From positions 1-5,101 of the forward strand of contig JAFGNY010000353.1 in NCBI GenBank assembly GCA_016926765.1: 5,101 nt of DNA, in the 5' to 3' direction. Positions 1-5,101 of this stretch are shown in pieces. The notes below the pieces were generated by a model. That model ran no database searches, was not told where the DNA came from, and saw only the letters and a list, made by a program, of their open reading frames with translations. The first letter of the stretch is position 1. Every line of letters starts with the position of its first letter. This DNA is from Bacteroidales bacterium. Its GTDB lineage: Bacteria > Bacteroidota > Bacteroidia > Bacteroidales > FEN-979. The position numbers and the translations under genes are program-made.

Positions 1-1136
1 GGATGATTATGGCCGGACTGGAATACCGGCAAGAGATACCATTCAGGAATGTGTATTTTACCGGAATCGTGAGAGACCACCTTGGCCGCAAGATGTCAAA
101 ATCGCTCGGAAATTCACCGGAACCCCTGAAACTGATTGATCAGTATGGAGCCGACGCCGTCAGAATGGGAATGCTTTTATGCTCTCCTGCAGGCAACGAC
201 CTTCTGTTTGATGAATCGCTGATTGAGCAGGGGCGGAATTTTAGCAACAAAATCTGGAATGCGTTCCGGCTGGTCAGGGGTTGGAAGGTGGATGAATCCA
301 CGGAACAACCACCGGTTTCTCCCATTGCCATTCAATGGTTTGAGACCCAACTGAACCAAAGCCTTACCGGGATCAGCCGACTCCTCTCCGGCTACAAACT
401 CTCGGAAGCCCTGATGCAGATCTACAAGCTTTTCTGGGATGATTTCTGCTCCTGGTACCTTGAGATGGTTAAACCGGGTTACCAGCAACCGATCGATCCT
501 TCCACATATGAAAAGACCCTCCGTTTTTTTGAATCCTTACTGGCTCTTCTCCACCCTTTCCTTCCGTTCATTACCGAGGAGATCTGGCACCTGCTGCGTG
601 AGCGTACTGATAAGGAGACCATCATGCATCAGTCTTATCCGGCGGTATCCGGGAAGAGAATCCACAGGGACCTTCTGAAAGCCTTTGAGTTTGCCAGGGA
701 GGTGACAACCGCTATCCGTACCATCCGGAAAGAGAAAAACATCCCGGTGAAAGAGTCCATCACCCTGTTTGTTCGAAAGAACAACGAGGAACCGGTGGAC
801 GAACGGTTTGATCCGGTGATAATGAAACTTTGCGGTGTCAGTAAGATCGTCTATACTCTTGAAAAAATCCCTGATGCCATTTCGTTCGTTGTACGTACCA
901 CCGAATGTTTTATTCCTTTCACTGAACCGGTAGACCGGAATGCTGAACTGAAGAAAATGAGAGAAGAGCTGGCTTACACGCGGGGGTTTCTGGCTTCCGT
1001 AAAGAAAAAGCTGGCTAATAAACAGTTTATGGACAATGCTCCTGCTAAGGTTGTGGAAAACGAACACAAGAAACAGGCTGATACGGAAGCACGTATCCAA
1101 CTCCTTGAGGCACGGATGAAAGAGTTTGGAGCGTAG
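1..1136 (+). CDS. valS: Valyl-tRNA synthetase, C-terminal part (5' end outside window)
   Basis: This is the C-terminal 377 or so residues of cytoplasmic class I valyl-tRNA synthetase, which charges tRNA-Val with valine using ATP. The frame is open to the left edge: bases 1-2 (GG) would end a codon, consistent with the family's ARMIMAG stretch, so the ATG at base 3 is internal. Roughly 500 residues, including the HIGH motif and editing domain, should lie upstream. Visible are the KMSKS catalytic loop (residues 30-34, bases 90-104) followed by LGN, and the conserved DQYGADAVR segment (46-54). The helical anticodon-binding domain spans about 110-250, with the typical HPFLPFITEEIW at 184-195. The C-terminal tRNA-binding coiled coil covers about 311-374 and is rich in K, E, R and L. 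The gene ends at a TAG stop, and the reading frame is intact. It converges on the channel gene that follows. Identity is very secure; the symbol follows from the motifs and domain order. Confidence 0.96.
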   Translation, partial: MIMAGLEYRQEIPFRNVYFTGIVRDHLGRKMSKSLGNSPEPLKLIDQYGADAVRMGMLLCSPAGNDLLFDESLIEQGRNFSNKIWNAFRLVRGWKVDESTEQPPVSPIAIQWFETQLNQSLTGISRLLSGYKLSEALMQIYKLFWDDFCSWYLEMVKPGYQQPIDPSTYEKTLRFFESLLALLHPFLPFITEEIWHLLRERTDKETIMHQSYPAVSGKRIHRDLLKAFEFAREVTTAIRTIRKEKNIPVKESITLFVRKNNEEPVDERFDPVIMKLCGVSKIVYTLEKIPDAISFVVRTTECFIPFTEPVDRNAELKKMREELAYTRGFLASVKKKLANKQFMDNAPAKVVENEHKKQADTEARIQLLEARMKEFGA

Positions 1137-1145
1137 GTGGATCTC

Positions 1146-1988
1146 TTACGTTCCCGGTTTTTTGATATAGACATCCCGCTGTGGAAAAGGAATGACAATA
1201 CCCTCCTCACGGAATTTCTGCCTGATTGAAAACCGGATATCGCTTTTGATGTTCTCGATCCAGAACATGTTGGAACTCCAGAAAAGAATCTCAAAGACAA
1301 CAGCGCTGTCGCCGAAATCGATGATCCTGACAATGGGTTTCATTTCCGGCTGGTTGATGATTACCTCGGAATGTTCTGCCACACAACTGTACAAGACCTG
1401 CCTGACCTGTTGTTCGTCGCAGCTGTAGGAGACGCCTACCTGGACTTTGAACCTTGTGGGTTTCAGGTTGTGGCTCCAGTTGATCACATTCTCGTTGATG
1501 AACTTGTGATTTGGGATGATCATGATGGTGCCGTCACGGGTAAGAAGAGTAGATGTCCGCAGCCTGATTTCTTTGATCTTACCGACAATTCCGCCTACGT
1601 CCAGAATGTCATCCACTTTGATCGTTCCTTCAAATAGGATAAAAATCCCGGAAACGATATCCTGGAATATTTGTTGCAAACCTAATCCAAGTCCTACCAG
1701 CAGGGCAGCGGAACTGGCGATGAGGAAGGTTACCTTGACGCCGATCGCTTCGATAATCAGCACGATTGCAACGATCCATATGAGGTACCGGATCAGCAGG
1801 AACACGGAGTATTGGCGTCCTGCCACATGTTTATCCTTTGAGAGGGAGCGGATAACCACCCGTTTGATCAGGAAAAGAATGATCCAGGTCAGGAAGAAGA
1901 TCAGGAGGATTAGAAAAAGTTCAGAAACGGTGAGAGTAACATTCCCTATTTCAATGAGTTTATATTCAATGAATGTCGAAAATGTCAT
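1146..1988 (-). CDS. MscS-family small-conductance mechanosensitive channel
   Basis: A 280-residue inner-membrane channel, close to the usual length of E. coli MscS. Family members open under membrane tension and release solutes during hypo-osmotic shock. Hydrophobic segments lie at about residues 22-44, 62-84 and 87-119. The third is the pore helix, rich in A, G, L and S (SSAALLVGLGLGLQQ, 92-106) and followed by the FQDIVSG kink region. The cytoplasmic beta domain is at about 131-172, with VGGIVGKIKEI, TRDGTIMIIPN and the NVINWS end. The alpha/beta vestibule domain runs about 179-275 and ends in the family signature GIVIPFPQRDV (263-273). The ATG start is supported by a GGAGG seven bases upstream. 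The gene is divergent from the TPR/AraC regulator and ends nine bases from the valS stop. Nothing appears broken. The family is certain; gating threshold and ion selectivity cannot be read from sequence, and several MscS paralogues are usual in one genome, so no symbol is given. Confidence 0.95.
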   Translation of the reverse strand: MTFSTFIEYKLIEIGNVTLTVSELFLILLIFFLTWIILFLIKRVVIRSLSKDKHVAGRQYSVFLLIRYLIWIVAIVLIIEAIGVKVTFLIASSAALLVGLGLGLQQIFQDIVSGIFILFEGTIKVDDILDVGGIVGKIKEIRLRTSTLLTRDGTIMIIPNHKFINENVINWSHNLKPTRFKVQVGVSYSCDEQQVRQVLYSCVAEHSEVIINQPEMKPIVRIIDFGDSAVVFEILFWSSNMFWIENIKSDIRFSIRQKFREEGIVIPFPQRDVYIKKPGT

Positions 1989-1995
1989 TGGGGTT

Positions 1996-2000
1996 CCTCC
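1996..2000 (-). promoter_or_regulatory. Ribosome binding site of the MscS-family gene
   Basis: On the minus strand GGAGG lies seven bases before the ATG at 1988. This fixes the channel's start. It stands out because neither + strand gene with a visible start in this window has a recognisable Shine-Dalgarno sequence. Confidence 0.7.
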
Positions 2001-2030
2001 ATGTAACTTTTATCTCCTGCCGTTGTGATC

Positions 2031-2064
2031 TTTTTTATTTTCCAAAGCTACGATTTTTTATTTT
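2031..2064. repeat. Duplicated T6-A-T4 tract in the divergent promoter region
   Basis: The 11-mer TTTTTTATTTT occurs at 2031-2041 and again at 2054-2064, 23 bases apart, which is about two helical turns. The pair brackets the candidate -7 box at 2043-2050. Such tracts can bend DNA or act as upstream activating sequence, but they may simply reflect an AT-rich spacer. Confidence 0.4.
2043..2050 (-). promoter_or_regulatory. Candidate Bacteroidota -7 element for the MscS-family gene
   Basis: The minus strand reads TAGCTTTG, a full match to the Bacteroidota -7 consensus TAnnTTTG. It would give a leader of roughly 50 bases ahead of the channel start. No clear TTTG/TTG -33 partner is seen at the usual spacing of about 20 bases, so this rests on one box only. 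Confidence 0.35.
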
Positions 2065-2095
2065 TACTGTTATATTGTATTTAATCAATCGTACT

Positions 2096-3880
2096 ATGGT
2101 TAGTTACTTTGATCCGTTCAGAAGACATTTTCTGACACATCTCAGGATAATTCTTTTCATACTCCTCATGGTTTCCGGATCCGGTTTTACCTATGGAGAG
2201 GAACCCGTTACGGTCGATAAGCCTGTTATTCAGGAACCGGCTGACTCAGCGAAGGTAGATCAGCTTTATCATCTCTCGTTTCAGTATTTTCAGTCGGATC
2301 CCGATACGTCGCGGCTTCTGCTGGAGGAGGGTCTGAAGCTGGCCGACCGGTTGGGTTACCGGAAAGGCCGGATCAATATTCTGTCGGGATTCGGGTATTA
2401 CGGGATTGTACGTGGGGATTACAGCTATGCGCTCCAATACCTGAACCAGGCGCTGGAGGAGGCTGATCGGTATAGTGTTGAAGTGGCGAAAGGATCGATC
2501 AGGAACGGACTGGGTCTGGTATACGCCGAGCTTACCGAATATCCCCAGGCTCTTGGGTTCTACCAGCAGGCATATGATCAGTTTATGGCTGCCGGGGATT
2601 CGGGGAGAGCTGGTAGTATTCTGGCCAATATGGGGGTGATCCATTGCAAACAGATGAATTACCGAAAAGGGTTAGACTATTTCAACCGGGTGTTGCAGAT
2701 TGCCGAAAAAACCGGGAATACTTACCAGCGATTGCAGGTATTGGGTGTCATGGCCAATGCATACGAAAGTCTGCAGGAGCATCAGCAGGCTGAATCCTAT
2801 TTCAAAGAAGCGCTGAGGATTGCCAGAGAGTTGAATATTCCGCTGGAAATTGGATTGTCATGCGGTAATCTGGGGAAAGCCTGTTTTATGAATGGCCGGA
2901 TCGATGAGGCCATCCGGTATACCCGGGAAGCGGTTGATATCCTGGAAAAGCTGGATGCACAGCATTTTCTGGTGTCGAACTATGCCAATCTGGCCAAGTG
3001 CTATGCGGCCGAGGGCCGGTTTGATATCGCTGAGGAGTGGGCCCGTAAAGCCGAAGCAACAGCCGGAAAGGGAGGATCGTTTGAAAAGGAATCCTGGGCG
3101 TTGGAAGCATTTGTTGATTTGCATGAGAAACAACGAAATTACAAGGAGGCGAATGCATTTCTGCACAAGTTGCTGGTGATCAAAGACAGTATCTACACCA
3201 ATGAACAAAAGGAAGAAATAGCCGAGCTGGAGACTAAATTCAATGTTAAGCAGAAGGAACGGGAAATTGAACTTTTACAGAAGGAGTCAGAAATCAATGT
3301 GTTGAAAATTTCTAAACAGAGGCAGGCAATCGGATTTCTGTCCGGAGGGATCATCCTTTTATTGGTCTTTTCCGCATTACTTTACCGGCTGTTCCGGAAA
3401 AAACAGCAATCAAACAGGGAGTTGATCCGCAAAAACCTGGAACTGATGAAAGCAGAAGAACGGGAGGTTGCGTTCCGGCGTCAGGATCCAAACAAATACG
3501 TGGAGGCCCGAAAGGAAGAGTTAGTAAATGAATTTGAAGCGCTTATGCACCATCAGGGGTTGTATCGTCAATCGGGGATCACTCTTGAAATGGTAGCTGA
3601 AAGGCTAAATTCAAACCGTACCTATTTATCAGGGATGATCAACTCTCATTTTCGAACCAATTTCACAACGCTGATCAACAGGTATCGGATCAGGGAAGCC
3701 AGGCGCCTGCTGCTCAGTCCTGATTTTAAAAATTACACCATTGAAGCCATTGCGAATGAAGTTGGATTTATCTCCAAATCTACATTTAACGAGGCGTTTA
3801 AGAAAGAGACAGGTCTTACTCCATCGTTTTTTCAGCATCATGCCGGGCAGATAGGGCTTCTGGCTGAATCTCAAAACTGA
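2096..3880 (+). CDS. Membrane-spanning TPR-repeat / AraC-type transcriptional regulator
   Basis: A 594-residue putative one-component regulator. The ATG at 2096 is preferred because it places a signal-like N-terminus first: basic residues 9-17, hydrophobic 18-28, then a possible cleavage site near GFTYG-EE (34/35). The frame stays open upstream to 1973, but that start would overlap the channel gene. Residues about 54-367 hold eight TPR-like units in a strict 40-residue register; their second-helix starts fall at 67, 107, 147, 187, 227, 267, 307 and 347. A charged coiled coil (about 369-407) leads to one membrane helix (about 411-433), then a basic linker. The AraC-type double helix-turn-helix lies at about 495-580 (TLEMVAERLNSNRTYLS; later IEAIANEVGFISKSTFNEAFKKETG, quoted in part). 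Inferred topology is TPRs in the periplasm and DNA-binding domain in the cytoplasm. Ligand and targets are unknown. No Shine-Dalgarno is seen. A weak -7-like TATTTTTA (one mismatch) lies at 2059-2066. The downstream exported-protein gene is a possible target by position. Confidence 0.92.
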   Translation: MVSYFDPFRRHFLTHLRIILFILLMVSGSGFTYGEEPVTVDKPVIQEPADSAKVDQLYHLSFQYFQSDPDTSRLLLEEGLKLADRLGYRKGRINILSGFGYYGIVRGDYSYALQYLNQALEEADRYSVEVAKGSIRNGLGLVYAELTEYPQALGFYQQAYDQFMAAGDSGRAGSILANMGVIHCKQMNYRKGLDYFNRVLQIAEKTGNTYQRLQVLGVMANAYESLQEHQQAESYFKEALRIARELNIPLEIGLSCGNLGKACFMNGRIDEAIRYTREAVDILEKLDAQHFLVSNYANLAKCYAAEGRFDIAEEWARKAEATAGKGGSFEKESWALEAFVDLHEKQRNYKEANAFLHKLLVIKDSIYTNEQKEEIAELETKFNVKQKEREIELLQKESEINVLKISKQRQAIGFLSGGIILLLVFSALLYRLFRKKQQSNRELIRKNLELMKAEEREVAFRRQDPNKYVEARKEELVNEFEALMHHQGLYRQSGITLEMVAERLNSNRTYLSGMINSHFRTNFTTLINRYRIREARRLLLSPDFKNYTIEAIANEVGFISKSTFNEAFKKETGLTPSFFQHHAGQIGLLAESQN

Positions 3881-3902
3881 CCGGATGAACATGTACGGAT
3901 TG

Positions 3903-3982
3903 ATCAAAGCGGGCATCTAACTATTTTATTTCCTTTGATGGACAGTTATTTTTGATGTGAAATTTATTCGTTATCCATCAAA
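3903..3982. repeat. Cluster of four TTTGAT words, possible operator
   Basis: The word TTTGAT occurs on the + strand at 3934-3939 and 3951-3956, and inverted (ATCAAA) at 3903-3908 and 3977-3982. The inner pair is extended: TTTGATGGA at 3934-3942 is an exact inverted repeat of TCCATCAAA at 3974-3982, with 31 bases between. The two forward copies are 17 bases apart, and TTTGATG is shared by both. AraC-type proteins often bind two spaced half-sites, so this could be an operator, but the same word also occurs in coding sequence in this window. No GC-rich hairpin with a T-tail is seen here, so it does not look like a terminator. Confidence 0.3.
3947..3954 (+). promoter_or_regulatory. Candidate Bacteroidota -7 element for the FISUMP gene
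   Basis: TATTTTTG matches TAnnTTTG exactly. Transcription would begin near 3961 and leave a leader of about 33 bases before the ATG at 3994. A TTTG lies upstream at 3934-3937, but only nine bases separate it from the -7 box, too close for the usual -33 element. The box overlaps one of the TTTGAT words, so a protein bound there could affect polymerase. Confidence 0.35.
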
Positions 3983-3993
3983 ATGAACAACCC

Positions 3994-5101
3994 ATGAAAA
4001 AACGTTTATTTTTTAGTTGTTTGATCCTGTTTGCCTTACAGTCAACCGCGCAGGATTATCAGATCAGTTTTACGGGAACCGGCGGCTCTTCCATCGTAGA
4101 AACTGTACTGGTGCAAAATCTCACACAGGGTACTTCGCTCACGATGTCAGGATCCGATACCCTGCGATTGCTTGGTTCTCTTGGCATACAGGACTGGGAT
4201 TCCCGGAATTTACCTATCCGGGTCTATCCCAATCCCATTCTGGATAAGGGAACAATTGCAATCCAAATCGTTAACCAGAGCGAAGTCTTCGTTGATATCC
4301 TGTCGGTTACCGGTCAGCTCCTTTGCCGGAAGCAGGTTTTCCTTCCTTCCGGTACGAACACGTTTAGTGTATCTGGTTTACCCATTGGAATGTATTGCAT
4401 CCGGATTGCAACCGATGATTATTCCGGTTCTGCATCCTTCCTTTCACTCTCAAGCGGAGGTAGCGCTCCGGCGTTATCCTATCTTGGCAGTGATGACGAA
4501 AATCAGGGGGGAGATTTCTTTAAAAGTTCCAGCAGCGTCATCCAGATGCAGTATAACAACGGAGATCGTTTGCTCATGCTGGCAAGAGCAGATATCTATT
4601 CAACGGTGTGCACTCTGATCCCCACTTCAAGCACTGACATTGCATTTAATTTTATCGATGCCACTGATGGCGATGGGAATCACTACCCAACGGTTACTAT
4701 CGGTACTCAGGTCTGGATGGCCAGTAACCTGATGACGACCAGATACACCGATGGAGGATTGATTGAATATCCCGGAACGGATAATGCCGCCTGGCAGAAT
4801 AACACTACCGGAGCCTACGCCTGGTACAACAACATGATTACTTTTAAAGAGACGTACGGGGCTTTGTACAACTGGTATGCTGTGGATACAAGCATATTAT
4901 GCCCGGCAGGATGGCATGTGCCCAGTGATGAGGAGTGGACCTTGCTGACTGATTTCCTGGGTAATACTGATGTGGCAGGAGGAAAAATGAAGGAGACCGG
5001 ACTAACACATTGGACGAATCCCAACCTGGATGCAACAAATGAATCCGGTTTTACGGGTCTTCCGGGAGGCAATAGGAATGGAGATGGTTCTTATGGATTC
5101 A
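3994..5101 (+). CDS. Exported FISUMP-domain protein with internal T9SS-like sorting module (3' end outside window)
   Basis: The frame is open from the ATG at 3994 to the right edge, giving 369 residues. The start is marked by a typical signal peptide: MKKR, hydrophobic core to about 16, then STAQ-DY with cleavage near 19/20. Residues about 21-60 form a beta-rich segment (QISFTGTG, VQNLTQGTSLTMSGSDTLRLL). Residues about 73-150 resemble a type A T9SS C-terminal sorting domain: IRVYPNP, then VDILSVTGQLL and LPIGMYCIRI, but here near the N-terminus. A serine- and glycine-rich linker follows (about 151-185). From about 224 comes the FISUMP domain (Fibrobacter succinogenes major paralogous domain): DGNHYPTVTIGTQVWMASNL, YGALYNWYAV, CPAGWHVPSDEEW, then GGKMKETG and NESGFTGLPGG. 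The expected end, with a WWSSTE-like motif and a final VRCV-like strand, is missing because the window stops. There is no Shine-Dalgarno. The protein is probably surface-exposed or secreted. The biochemical function of the FISUMP domain is not established. Regulation by the upstream TPR/AraC protein is possible but unproven. Confidence 0.93.
   Translation, partial: MKKRLFFSCLILFALQSTAQDYQISFTGTGGSSIVETVLVQNLTQGTSLTMSGSDTLRLLGSLGIQDWDSRNLPIRVYPNPILDKGTIAIQIVNQSEVFVDILSVTGQLLCRKQVFLPSGTNTFSVSGLPIGMYCIRIATDDYSGSASFLSLSSGGSAPALSYLGSDDENQGGDFFKSSSSVIQMQYNNGDRLLMLARADIYSTVCTLIPTSSTDIAFNFIDATDGDGNHYPTVTIGTQVWMASNLMTTRYTDGGLIEYPGTDNAAWQNNTTGAYAWYNNMITFKETYGALYNWYAVDTSILCPAGWHVPSDEEWTLLTDFLGNTDVAGGKMKETGLTHWTNPNLDATNESGFTGLPGGNRNGDGSYGF

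Noticed and set aside
537..1100. Long antisense open frame (187 codons) inside valS
   Set aside because: It is wholly opposite conserved valS coding sequence, has no recognisable domain, and looks like a codon-use shadow.
1131..1150. CGTA/TACG hairpin between valS and the channel gene
   Set aside because: Only four base pairs and no T-tract; too weak for a terminator.
1516..2028. 170-codon + strand open frame opposite the channel gene
   Set aside because: It is antisense to strongly conserved MscS motifs and its product is a basic, S/T/I/R-rich string without domain features.
1973..2095. N-terminal extension of the TPR/AraC gene by 41 residues from the ATG at 1973
   Set aside because: It would overlap the channel gene and its ribosome binding site and cover the likely promoter region, and it would bury the signal peptide. 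The open frame over AT-rich DNA is probably accidental.
3903..3939. ATCAAAG/CTTTGAT inverted repeat after the regulator gene as a transcription terminator
   Set aside because: The stem is only 7 AT-rich pairs with a 23-base loop and no following T-run, so it is not a credible intrinsic terminator.
3983..3997. Four-codon mini-ORF (ATG AAC AAC CCA TGA) whose stop overlaps the FISUMP start codon
   Set aside because: It could be a leader for translational coupling, but it has no Shine-Dalgarno, is very short, and can easily arise by chance.
4172..4618. 148-codon open frame on the + strand inside the FISUMP gene
   Set aside because: It lies in a different frame of a gene with clear signal peptide and FISUMP motifs, and its own translation shows no recognisable family.

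Overview
The window looks like chromosomal DNA from a member of the Bacteroidota, probably an uncultured or environmental Bacteroidales-like lineage. Three things point there: a FISUMP-type exported protein that carries a type IX secretion (T9SS)-like sorting module, a membrane-anchored TPR/AraC regulator of a build common in that phylum, and AT-rich intergenic stretches with TAnnTTTG-like -7 motifs and little Shine-Dalgarno signal. No mobile element, tRNA, rRNA or CRISPR array is visible.

Layout: (1) bases 1-1136, + strand, the C-terminal 377 or so residues of valyl-tRNA synthetase, cut by the left edge. (2) Bases 1146-1988, - strand, a complete MscS-type mechanosensitive channel. It is tail to tail with valS, with only 9 bases between the stop codons. 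(3) Bases 1989-2095, a short AT-rich divergent promoter region. (4) Bases 2096-3880, + strand, a 594-residue one-component regulator: signal peptide, eight TPR-like units in an exact 40-residue register, coiled coil, one membrane helix, and a cytoplasmic AraC-type DNA-binding domain. (5) Bases 3881-3993, an intergenic region with a candidate -7 element and a cluster of TTTGAT words. (6) Base 3994 to the right edge, + strand, an exported FISUMP-domain protein with an unusual N-proximal sorting-domain-like module. It is cut by the right edge.

The first two genes are housekeeping or stress functions. The last two could be linked: a membrane-spanning regulator with a putative periplasmic sensor sits directly upstream of, and in line with, a gene for an exported protein, and repeated words lie around that gene's likely promoter. 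The link is inferred from position only. I found no convincing wholly new system. The most interesting parts are the regulator's regular repeat architecture, the internal sorting-like module of the FISUMP protein, and the possible operator cluster between the two genes.
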